Assembly (NCBI GenBank): GCA_944319815.1
Contig: CALUEX010000001.1
Coordinates: 183,331 to 247,330, forward strand
Source: an uncultured Prevotella sp.
GTDB taxonomy: Bacteria > Bacteroidota > Bacteroidia > Bacteroidales > Bacteroidaceae
DNA length: 64,000 bases
Direction: 5' to 3'
This document shows positions 25,735 through 32,537 of the stretch, piece after piece; the stretch's first letter is position 1; each line of letters begins with the position of its first letter. A program made the translations under genes and the position numbers. Under the pieces are notes generated by a model, which ran no database searches, was not told where the DNA came from, and was given only the letters and a program-made list of their open reading frames with translations.

Positions 25735-25942
25735 TACTTAAAAATCGGTAAAAAGTACGCATCGCCCATTAGACCGCCGCTAATAATAAATGGTGATGCC
25801 TGTGGTTGTCAATAACGAACAGCCTCGTCGAAAGCGGAAGCGGGTTGTTCCAAATTTCCTGAACAGCCCTTTCGTGCTTACGCTGGCTGTCATTCAATAC
25901 CCGAAAGTAGGTATCCGCTGGCTATACCTACATATAGTTAAG

Positions 25943-26055
25943 GATGAATGTCCGCTACGCTCCCATTCATCAGTAGTTAAAGGAGTTTTCTTCAGTAGTT
26001 AAAGGAGTTAAAGTAGTTATCGCTCGTTTCACTCGCTAAGGAGTTAAAGACAATA
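25943..26055. repeat. Family C composite (C7) carrying a copy of the trpB 3' end
   Basis: Positions 25945-25989 match the last codons of trpB plus the following repeat exactly over about 45 nt (GATGAATGTCCGCTACGCTC and on), though trpB is 20 kb away. AGTAGTTAAAGGAGTT units and the hairpin CGCTCGTTTCACTCGC follow. 25740-25942 shows no gene. Confidence 0.8.
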
Positions 26056-26077
26056 GTCTCGTAAGTAATTTCTCTGC

Positions 26078-26160
26078 CACTCCCCCTCAGGGAGTTTGGG
26101 AGAAGGCTACCTTTTCATCAACTTCCCCCTCCCCTCGGGGAGGCCGGGAGGGAGCTGCTT
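26078..26160. repeat. Family D elements (D6)
   Basis: A partial copy (CTCCCCCTCAGGGAGTTTGG) followed by a better one (TTCCCCCTCCCCTCGGGGAG, then GCCGGGAGGGAGC). They lie in the 873-nt gap between the porin and flippase genes. Confidence 0.7.
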
Positions 26161-26267
26161 TTCGCTCACTAAGGAGTTAAAGACAAATGCCTTGCCGTTT
26201 TATACCTGATTAACGATAATAGAATGTTTGTTGATATTCATATAGTTAAAGCCCCGTTTGGGGTGGA

Positions 26268-26368
26268 TGCGTTTCCGCCTGATATTCAACGACTTGCCCA
26301 TTTGTGCCCTTTTGCATTGTAAAAGGGCACAAAACGCGATGCAAAAGGTATCCTTTTACATCGCAAGC
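26268..26368. repeat. Family A 22-bp array (A7)
   Basis: The closing element GATATTCAACGACTTG comes first, then units TTTGTGCCCTTTTGCA, TTGTAAAAGGGCACAAAACG and GATGCAAAAGGTATCCTTTT. AAAGGGCACAAA pairs with TTTGTGCCCTTT. 26056-26267 otherwise holds only family C and D fragments. Confidence 0.75.
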
Positions 26369-26403
26369 AACAATGACATAGACTTTAATTCCGTTAAAAT
26401 CAT

Positions 26404-26435
26404 TCGGACGCACGAGCCGTGCGTCCCTACAAGAG
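26404..26435. repeat. Family B palindrome (B3)
   Basis: A single copy, CGGACGCACGAGCCGTGCGT then CCCTACAAGAGG, without a nearby partner. Confidence 0.8.
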
Positions 26436-26437
26436 GC

Positions 26438-26534
26438 AAGGCATTTGACTTTAACTCCTTAGCGAGCGAAGCGAGCGTTAACTACCTTAACTACTCTAAC
26501 TACTTAAAGAAACTACTCTAACTACTTAAAGAAA
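26438..26534. repeat. Family C composite (C8) next to the flippase stop
   Basis: GACTTTAACTCCTTAGCGAG, the palindrome GCGAGCGAAGCGAGCG and AACTACCTTAACTACTCTAA units end at the stop codon of the flippase gene. Confidence 0.75.
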
Positions 26535-26535
26535 A

Positions 26536-27972
26536 TTACCTCTTCCGCTTCAGCACATAGTCGATACACTCGTCGAGGATGTGCGCGTGGGTAAGTTTCA
26601 TTATGCCGAAGTAAAGTGCGCTGGCCAGCACTATGCGCGCACCGAGCAGCAGCCAGAGGTTGCCGATGCCCGCCGTGAGCGGCCACACCACGGCCATCGT
26701 GACCGCTGCGGCCAGCATGAAGGGGCATACGTCGCGCACGACCTCCGCCGCCCGTATGCCCGTTAGCCGCCCGGCGAAGTATTGCCACACGCCGAGGAAC
26801 AGCACGCCGTAGACCGTGTAGGCCGTAACCATAACCGTTACGCCCTGCCGCGCGAACGCAAGCACCACGCCGAGCTGCACCGCCACCTGCGCAACGTTGC
26901 ACCACAGGTAGACGTCGCTGCGCCCCCGGCTAATCACGAGGTTCTGGTACAGCGTGTAGAAGGGCATGAACGCGCCGCCGATACACAGTATTCTCAGCAG
27001 CGGCACGCTGTCGAGCCACTGTTCGTGGATGGTCAGCAGGATGAACTCCTCGGCCACCATGGCCAGCCCGAACATAGCCGGGAACGACAGCATGGCCGTG
27101 AAGCGCGCCATCTTGCGGAACACACGGCGCTCACGGTCGCCGTCGTCGCTCACCTGCGCCATCACCGGCTGGGCCACCTGCGCTACCGTGCCCGTGAGGA
27201 ACGAGTAAGCCATCGTGTTCCACTTGTTTGCCTGCGTGAAGCTGCCCACGGTCTTTATGGGCAGCATACGGCCGAAGACGAACACCAACAGGTTGGCATT
27301 AAGCGTGTTGAGTATTGACGTAAGGAGTATTTTTACGCTAAAGCCGAACATACGGCGGATGGGCGATAAGTCGATGCGCAGCGACGGATGCCACGGCGTG
27401 TAGGCGTAGCGGCCTATGTTGATGACGGTGATGTAGATTACCTGTTGCCACGCCAGGCTCCAGTAAGAGTATCCCTTGAGGGCGAGGACGACGCCAGCCG
27501 TGCCCGATGCCAGCAGCGCGGCGAAGCCCGTCACGGCAGTTTCCTTCACCATAAGGTTCTTGAACATATACGCGCCGTGGGCTATGCCGAGCGACGCTAT
27601 GACAAAGCTGAGGAAGACGAAGCGCGACAGCCGCGTAAGCTCCGGCTGGCGGAAGAAGGCCGCGATGAGCGGTGCGCAGAGGAAAAGCACGGCATAGACG
27701 GCCACGCTGACGGTGACGTTGAACCAGAACACGGCGTTATAGTCCCTTGCCGTGGGCCGTTTCATGTTGGTTAGCGCTTGCGTGAAGCCGCTGCTTTGCA
27801 GGTTTCCGGCTATTGCGGTGAAGATGGTCAGCACGCCCACCATGCCGTAGTCGGCGGGCGAGAGCAGCCGTCCGAGGAATATGCCGAATACGAGGTTGAG
27901 CAGCTGCGTAGTGCCGTTGTTCATCAAGCCCCACACGAGGCCCTTTGCCGTTTTCTCCTTCAGTGAGTCCAT
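26536..27972 (-). CDS. Oligosaccharide flippase (Wzx/MATE-like polysaccharide exporter)
   Basis: 478 residues from the ATG at 27972 (MDSLKEKTAKGLVWGLMNNG), the family start; the open frame upstream to 28191 crosses a promoter and a repeat. About 12-14 membrane segments. Motifs typical of the Wzx family: GIFLGRLLSPADYGMVGVLTIF near the N-terminus and FGRMLPIKTVGSFTQANKW mid-protein. It should move lipid-linked glycan units across the inner membrane. The glycosyltransferase and LicD genes lie upstream on the other strand. A consensus promoter ends only 9 nt before the ATG, so the mRNA has a very short leader. Confidence 0.9.
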   Translation of the reverse strand: MDSLKEKTAKGLVWGLMNNGTTQLLNLVFGIFLGRLLSPADYGMVGVLTIFTAIAGNLQSSGFTQALTNMKRPTARDYNAVFWFNVTVSVAVYAVLFLCAPLIAAFFRQPELTRLSRFVFLSFVIASLGIAHGAYMFKNLMVKETAVTGFAALLASGTAGVVLALKGYSYWSLAWQQVIYITVINIGRYAYTPWHPSLRIDLSPIRRMFGFSVKILLTSILNTLNANLLVFVFGRMLPIKTVGSFTQANKWNTMAYSFLTGTVAQVAQPVMAQVSDDGDRERRVFRKMARFTAMLSFPAMFGLAMVAEEFILLTIHEQWLDSVPLLRILCIGGAFMPFYTLYQNLVISRGRSDVYLWCNVAQVAVQLGVVLAFARQGVTVMVTAYTVYGVLFLGVWQYFAGRLTGIRAAEVVRDVCPFMLAAAVTMAVVWPLTAGIGNLWLLLGARIVLASALYFGIMKLTHAHILDECIDYVLKRKR

Positions 27973-27981
27973 TTGCGGTTG

Positions 27982-28012
27982 CAAAGATAGCGCAAGTCGG
28001 CGTATTTTCAAA
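27982..28012 (-). promoter_or_regulatory. Consensus promoter of the flippase gene
   Basis: On the minus strand TTTG (28012-28009), exactly 19 nt, then TATCTTTG (27989-27982): a full match. The box ends 9 nt before the ATG, so transcription should start within a few bases of the start codon. Confidence 0.8.
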
Positions 28013-28104
28013 ATAAATACCACAAAACCCGGTGTATTGCGCTGCGGGCTGGCACTTATTTGTGGCATGGTGGCGAGCCGTTCTTGCACCGTTTGTTGTC
28101 TTGA

Positions 28105-28215
28105 ACGTAACCGGTTGATATTCAGGTGATTATGTTGCACGTTGCAAAAGGCCATGTTTTGCATTGCATTTTGTGCCCTTTTGCATAGCAATATGTGCCG
28201 TTTTACGCCGTCGTT
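28105..28215. repeat. Family A 22-bp array (A8)
   Basis: The closing element GGTTGATATTCAGG, then units GTTGCAAAAGGCCATGTTTT, GCATTGCATTTTGTGCCCTT and GCATAGCAATATGTGCCGTT. It lies between the divergent flippase and DUF4160 promoters. 28216-28376 shows no further feature. Confidence 0.75.
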
Positions 28216-28376
28216 TGTCGCATATTGCGCGGCAAGCCCTGCCGCATTGGCTTTTTATTGGCGTCATGGGCAAGGATGGCGGGGCAGTAAGTCGCGCTTC
28301 CCTTGTGCCTTTTTGGCGTTAATGCATTGTTTATCTGGATGCTGCGGTGTCGCCTTTGAAGTTTTTAACCAATATA

Positions 28377-28408
28377 TTTGCAGGTATTGAAAATAATACC
28401 TATCTTTG
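28377..28408 (+). promoter_or_regulatory. Promoter of the DUF4160-DUF2442 pair
   Basis: TTTG (28377-28380), 20-nt spacer, TATCTTTG (28401-28408). The spacer contains GGTATTGAAAATAATACC, an inverted repeat that could serve as an operator. The predicted leader is ~150 nt and holds a family B palindrome. Confidence 0.7.
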
Positions 28409-28485
28409 CGTAATAAGAATAATGAATGTTCGCAATCTACCGATACATGGCTGGATGGCTTGCGATTGGACGCACCATTTTTACG

Positions 28486-28517
28486 CGGACGCACGAGCCG
28501 TGCGTCCCTACAAGAGG
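28486..28517. repeat. Family B palindrome (B4) in the leader of DUF4160
   Basis: CGGACGCACGAGCCGTGCGT then CCCTACAAGAGG, with a decayed partner (ATTGGACGCACC) near 28464. It should form a hairpin in the 5' UTR. Confidence 0.75.
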
Positions 28518-28561
28518 ATGAGTGGTGTTTGGCGGACGTATATAAAAAAATAAATACTCAA

Positions 28562-28816
28562 ATGCCGGAGATATTCAGGTTTTACGGTTATTCCTTCTTC
28601 TTTTACAGCAGGGAGCATGAACCGTTGCACGTACACGTTGAAGGAGCCGAGGGAAGGGCCAAATATGAGTTGGTAGGTGGCGACTTCATGCTGAAGGAAG
28701 CCTACAACATAAAGCGGAACGACCTGAAGCGCATCAAGGAAGTTATTGACGAGAATAAGGATATTATAATAAGGCACTGGCATAATTATTTCGGAAAGGA
28801 GGCTGAAGATGATTAA
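28562..28816 (+). CDS. DUF4160 protein, candidate toxin of a toxin-antitoxin-like pair
   Basis: 84 residues from ATG 28562 (MPEIFRFYGYSFFFYSREHE). HEPLHVHVEGAEGRAKYEL and RHWHNYFG match the DUF4160 pattern, with several conserved His residues. The 3' end overlaps the next gene by 8 nt, so the pair is translationally coupled. DUF4160 and DUF2442 genes commonly travel together as a presumed toxin-antitoxin-like module; activity has not been shown here. The frame upstream of 28562 runs through the family B repeat and is not the true start. Confidence 0.82.
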   Translation: MPEIFRFYGYSFFFYSREHEPLHVHVEGAEGRAKYELVGGDFMLKEAYNIKRNDLKRIKEVIDENKDIIIRHWHNYFGKEAEDD

Positions 28817-29219
28817 TATTAAGGAAATATGGTTTGACGGTGACTACCTCTACGGCCGTGACGAGGACGGGAAGGTGTATCGCCAGTCGTTGCTTTGGTA
28901 TCCGCAGTTGCGCAAGGCCAGCGACGAGGAGCGTGGAAAATACCGTTTCGGGCTTGACGGTATCCATTGGCGTAACCTTGACGAGGATGTCAGCTTCGAG
29001 AGTTTTGGCTACGATGATGCCGAGCCGACTAAGCTGCAACGCTTTTTCTTGACGCACAAGGAAATTAATGTGTCCGAGTTTGCAAGGCTCGTTGGTGTGA
29101 ACGCTACGCTTTTGCGGAACTATATCAACGGCTTCAAGAAGCCCTCGAAGGAGCGTGAAATGCAGATACTTGCCCAGATACACAGGCTAAGCGAAGAATA
29201 TGCTCAGGTAACATTTTGA
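28809..29219 (+). CDS. DUF2442 protein with C-terminal helix-turn-helix
   Basis: 136 residues. The N-terminal half (MINIKEIWFDGDYLYGRDEDGKVY, FGLDGIHWRNLDEDVSFESF) matches DUF2442. The C-terminal part (ISEFARLVGVNATLLRNYINGF-like, at residues 86-108) is an XRE-type helix-turn-helix, expected for an antitoxin or autoregulator. It overlaps the DUF4160 gene. An inverted repeat in the promoter spacer (28383-28400) is a candidate binding site. The pair sits inside a surface-glycan region, a common place for such modules. Confidence 0.8.
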   Translation: MINIKEIWFDGDYLYGRDEDGKVYRQSLLWYPQLRKASDEERGKYRFGLDGIHWRNLDEDVSFESFGYDDAEPTKLQRFFLTHKEINVSEFARLVGVNATLLRNYINGFKKPSKEREMQILAQIHRLSEEYAQVTF

Positions 29220-29249
29220 TAAATACTTGTCGCTTAATGTTTTTATGCG

Positions 29250-29257
29250 TATCTTTG
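29250..29257 (+). promoter_or_regulatory. -7 promoter box of the GT4 gene
   Basis: TATCTTTG ends 13 nt before the ATG, with CTTG about 20 nt upstream as a partial -33. Another very short predicted leader. Confidence 0.5.
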
Positions 29258-29270
29258 TAAAGGCTAAGTC

Positions 29271-30365
29271 ATGAAAAAAGTATTCCACATAGTGTCTCAT
29301 TTCGACGTCGGCGGGGCGGAGCGCGTGGCGGTGAACATAGCGAAGTCGCGCACGGAAGGCTACGAATACCACGTAGTTGAGCTTATCCGCGCCCGTTCGG
29401 AGTTCTCGCGTCGTTTCGTAAGTGAACTTGAGGAAGCCGGCATACAGTACCACCGCGCCTGTGTGCCCGACGTGCACTGGCATTACGTCTTTGAGCGACT
29501 GGCTGCCGTGGTGTTCCCGTTGTGGTTCCTGCCGCTGTTCCTTAGGCACAGGCCGGCGGTCGTCCACAGCCACACGGAGATGCCCGACATGGCCGTGTGG
29601 TGGTTCTTCACGCTGTTCCCAGGGCTGTTGCGCGGCTGCAAGGTGGTGCGCACAATACACAACACGCGGCTGTGGACGGGGCTGAAGGGCACGGGGCGCA
29701 GGGTCGAGCGGTTCTTCATTCGGCATAACTCGAACGTGGCCATATCGGCATCGGTGCGCGACAATTACGAGAAGGAGTATGGCCAGCGGCCACCTATTAT
29801 ATATAATGGCGTGGCGGAGACGCCGCAACGCCGTTACGAAGGGTTGGTGAAAGGCCGCATCAACGTGCTGTTCGCCGGGCGGTTCGAGCCGCAGAAAGGC
29901 ATCGCCGCGCTCATAGCCATAGTAAAGAGGATGAGCTACGGCGAACGTTTCCACTTCCACATCGTCGGCGACGGCAGCCTCCGTGCCGACGTGGAGTGTG
30001 AGCTTGGCGCGTTGCAGTGCGTCACGCTGCGCCCGCCCGTCAACGGTCTGGCGGCCTGCCTGTCGTCGTTCGACTACCTGCTGATGCCCTCCGAGTTCGA
30101 GGGACTTAGCATAATGTCTATCGAGGCGAGCCTTGCGGGACTGCCCGTAATAGCCAACCGCGCCCCGGGACTTGTCGATACGCTGCCTGACGACTGGCCG
30201 CTCATGGTCACGGGCAACGACCTTGGGCAGTACGTGGCGCTGTTCGGCAGCCTGAAAAAACGTGCCCCGGGCGACGAACTGGGCCGCCGGGCCGCAGCCT
30301 TTGCCCGCTCGAAGTTCGGCATCCGCCGTATGCAACAGGCTTACGAGGCCTTTTATGAATATTGA
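29271..30365 (+). CDS. Glycosyltransferase family 4
   Basis: 364 residues, GT-B fold. The start MKKVFHIVSHFDVGGAERVA contains the donor-side GGAE motif. The C-terminal domain has NVLFAGRFEPQKGI, FHIVGDGSLRADVE and the E-x7-E segment PSEFEGLSIMSIEASLAGLPV. Retaining transfer from a nucleotide sugar to a lipid-linked glycan is likely; sugar and acceptor are unknown. licD follows after 5 nt, so the two are co-transcribed. Confidence 0.92.
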   Translation: MKKVFHIVSHFDVGGAERVAVNIAKSRTEGYEYHVVELIRARSEFSRRFVSELEEAGIQYHRACVPDVHWHYVFERLAAVVFPLWFLPLFLRHRPAVVHSHTEMPDMAVWWFFTLFPGLLRGCKVVRTIHNTRLWTGLKGTGRRVERFFIRHNSNVAISASVRDNYEKEYGQRPPIIYNGVAETPQRRYEGLVKGRINVLFAGRFEPQKGIAALIAIVKRMSYGERFHFHIVGDGSLRADVECELGALQCVTLRPPVNGLAACLSSFDYLLMPSEFEGLSIMSIEASLAGLPVIANRAPGLVDTLPDDWPLMVTGNDLGQYVALFGSLKKRAPGDELGRRAAAFARSKFGIRRMQQAYEAFYEY

Positions 30366-30370
30366 TAGCA

Positions 30371-31153
30371 ATGAAACGGATTAACGACATACAAGAATTG
30401 CGCCGCGTGCAGACCGGCATACTTGACGAAATCCATGCCTTCTGCACCGACAGGGGCATACGCTATTTCCTCTCGTGCGGCACGCTCATCGGCGCCGTTC
30501 GCCACAAGGGCTACATCCCTTGGGACGATGACCTCGACATCTATATGCCCCGCGAGGACTACGAACGCTTCTTGCAGGAGTTCAAGAGCGCGTCGGGCAA
30601 CTGCCGTGTGCTCGACCCCAAGAAGGAGAAACATTACTTTTACACCTTCGCCAAGGTTATAGACACGCGCACGCTGCTCGTCGAGGCCGAGACCGAAGGT
30701 TACAGCATAGGCGTATATGTTGACGTTTTCCCGGTTGATTACGTCACCGACGACCTGCGCGCCCGCCGCCGCGTGTTCAGGCGCAAGCGGCTTCTGTACA
30801 AGATACGGAGGTGTAAAATATCGAAGAAAAACTACCTGAAGTCGGCCCTGGCATACTGGTGCTACCGCCTGTTGCCTGTCAGCGTGGCCACGCTCGACCG
30901 CATGATAGAGCGCATGGTGGTGCTGCACGAGCCTACATTCACCGTCGCCAACATGACCGAAGCCGGCCCCGGCATCGGCGGATGCTTGCCGGCGAAGGAC
31001 ATAGAGGACAGCGTTGACATACTGTTCGAGGGCAAGATGTACAAGACGATGATAGGTTATCGCGACTACCTGAAGCGCACTTACGGCGACTACATGACCC
31101 TCCCACCCGTTGAACAGCGCGTGACGCACAGCTTCGAGGCGTATTGGTTGTGA
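30371..31153 (+). CDS. LicD-family phosphotransferase
   Basis: 260 residues from ATG 30371. The nucleotidyltransferase-like LicD core is clear: RYFLSCGTLIGAVRHKGYIP followed by WDDDLDIYMPREDYERF, with the catalytic Asp cluster, and later IGVYVDVFPVDYV. LicD enzymes transfer phosphocholine-like groups from CDP-activated donors to surface sugars. The matching activating enzyme may be the nucleotidyltransferase domain encoded at 32538-34349. No choline kinase (LicA) or choline uptake gene (LicB) is present, so the decoration is probably not phosphocholine. Confidence 0.9.
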   Translation: MKRINDIQELRRVQTGILDEIHAFCTDRGIRYFLSCGTLIGAVRHKGYIPWDDDLDIYMPREDYERFLQEFKSASGNCRVLDPKKEKHYFYTFAKVIDTRTLLVEAETEGYSIGVYVDVFPVDYVTDDLRARRRVFRRKRLLYKIRRCKISKKNYLKSALAYWCYRLLPVSVATLDRMIERMVVLHEPTFTVANMTEAGPGIGGCLPAKDIEDSVDILFEGKMYKTMIGYRDYLKRTYGDYMTLPPVEQRVTHSFEAYWL

Positions 31154-31183
31154 GAAAAAAAACGTCACAGCACCACCAAACAC

Positions 31184-31306
31184 CCACCCCAGCCCTCCCG
31201 AAGGGAGGGAGTTTGATATGCCTATGTTGGCAGAGTGTTGTTTAAGAGCCGATATTATTAGCATTGCATACTAAGCTCCCTCCCTTCGGGAGGGCTGGGG
31301 TGGGTG
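31184..31306. repeat. Family D inverted pair (D7, D8) between convergent genes
   Basis: D7 (31184-31222, CCCAGCCCTCCCGAAGGGAG) and D8 (31271-31306, CTCCCTCCCTTCGGGAGGGC) are inverse copies. Each forms a hairpin, and together they form a larger one. D8 lies inside the 3' coding end of the opine-type dehydrogenase gene. Confidence 0.8.
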
Positions 31307-32355
31307 TCTGTTGGTGCTGGAATGGGTGTTATGTGTTGCTTGTGTTGGCTGTCTGTTTGCACCCATTTTCCCCATTCATACACCTTATTTATTATAGGCG
31401 TATGCACTCCTTTTTCGTGTGCGAGGCGGTGTATTACGGCCAGTCCGTAGGGGAAATCCTCGGTGAAATAACGGCTCGTGAAGTCGGGCACGTATCCTCC
31501 CGCCACCTCCTTCATGGGCGCGGGTATGCCCTTGAACGCCTTTATTGAGCGCAGCTTGGCGGCAAGCGAGGCTGCGTCGTGGCTCTCGTAATAGTCGAGA
31601 ACGGTGGGGATGCAGCCCGCGGAGACGGGCAATGCGCCGAGCAAGGCCTGGAGTTCGCCGTCCATGGCAATGTAAAGACGGGCGGCGAGGTCGTCCCATT
31701 CCTCGTAAAACATGGGCACGCGGGGGTAGACAGTGCCCTCGTGCCAGTCGTGCCAGAGGCTGTAGAGCCGCGCGGGGTGCAGCAACGGGTTGCTGTTGGA
31801 CAAGCTAACTTCGTACATATTCTTGGCTAACACGACGGGAGTGGCGAGCATCCGCTCCATTTCGAGCCTGAAAGCGTCGGGCGCGGGGATGCTTTCCGTG
31901 CCCATCACGAGCTGCTGTTTGTAGCCGAGAAGCGACGCGCGGTGGCCATACTCGGCAGTGCGCGCGATGAAGGGGACGCGCTGGAAGCCGAACAGGGGCG
32001 TGCCTTCAGGCAGTCGGCGGCGCGCCTCGAAGTAGAAACCCGTGCTCGACACCACGCTGCCCACGGCCGTTTCGGGCGACAAGTAGGGGCGTATTGAATC
32101 GAGCGTTGTGCCGATTGACCACCCCGGAAGGCACAGCATGACGGCTTGGCAGCCGCTTATTACGTCCTCCGGACGCGACGAAACGCGCGCCAGACGGCCA
32201 TGGAGCGTGCCGCCGTCGGGCGTGTCTATGGCCAGCGTCTGTGCCCAACGGTCAGGTCGCCGGGTAAGGATGTTCACCTCGTCGGTGCCCCGCGATGCTA
32301 TGAAACCTGCCACGACGTGCCCTAAGTTGCCTCCTCCGCAAATGCAAATCCTCAT
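31258..32355 (-). CDS. Octopine/nopaline dehydrogenase-family NAD(P)-dependent enzyme
   Basis: 365 residues from ATG 32355 (MRICICGGGNLGHVVAGF). An N-terminal Rossmann fold with GGGNLGH is followed by an ODH-type helical domain with SNSNPLLHPARLYSLW, the conserved N/H-P substrate region. Family members reductively join an amino acid and a keto acid to give opines. Here it is encoded beside a nucleotidyltransferase-aminotransferase fusion and facing licD, so it may make or tailor the activated amine. The final ~16 residues (DTHPSPPEGRELSMQC) are encoded by a family D repeat. Confidence 0.85.
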   Translation of the reverse strand: MRICICGGGNLGHVVAGFIASRGTDEVNILTRRPDRWAQTLAIDTPDGGTLHGRLARVSSRPEDVISGCQAVMLCLPGWSIGTTLDSIRPYLSPETAVGSVVSSTGFYFEARRRLPEGTPLFGFQRVPFIARTAEYGHRASLLGYKQQLVMGTESIPAPDAFRLEMERMLATPVVLAKNMYEVSLSNSNPLLHPARLYSLWHDWHEGTVYPRVPMFYEEWDDLAARLYIAMDGELQALLGALPVSAGCIPTVLDYYESHDAASLAAKLRSIKAFKGIPAPMKEVAGGYVPDFTSRYFTEDFPYGLAVIHRLAHEKGVHTPIINKVYEWGKWVQTDSQHKQHITPIPAPTDTHPSPPEGRELSMQC

Positions 32356-32379
32356 ATATTTAAAGGTAAAAAGGTAAAA

Positions 32380-32536
32380 AAGTAAAAGGGTAAATTGTTG
32401 AATGGGACGAATGGGGCTGATAGGACAGATGCACGTTGCCGGGGACTCGTGGCGCATTTGCTCGTCCCTCGTTGCTTGTTTGCTCGTCCCTCGTTCCTCG
32501 TTTGCTCGTCTCTCGTCCCTTGTTTGCTTGTCCCTT
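32380..32536. repeat. Low-complexity TTGCTCGTCCCTCG tandem between two minus-strand genes
   Basis: About five variants of TTTGCTCGTCCCTCGTT between 32456 and 32536, preceded by AAAGGTAAAAAGGTAAAAAA-type and GAATGGGACGAATGGGG runs. It separates the opine-type dehydrogenase from the fusion gene upstream in the same direction. Confidence 0.7.
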
Positions 32537-32537
32537 G

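Noticed and set aside
25663-26535. Hidden small gene in the 873-nt gap
   Set aside because: Only promoter and repeat families A-D are visible; the short open frames are made of repeat sequence.
29187-30371. 394-residue minus-strand open frame opposite the GT4 gene
   Set aside because: An antisense shadow; the plus strand has complete GT4 motifs and a promoter.
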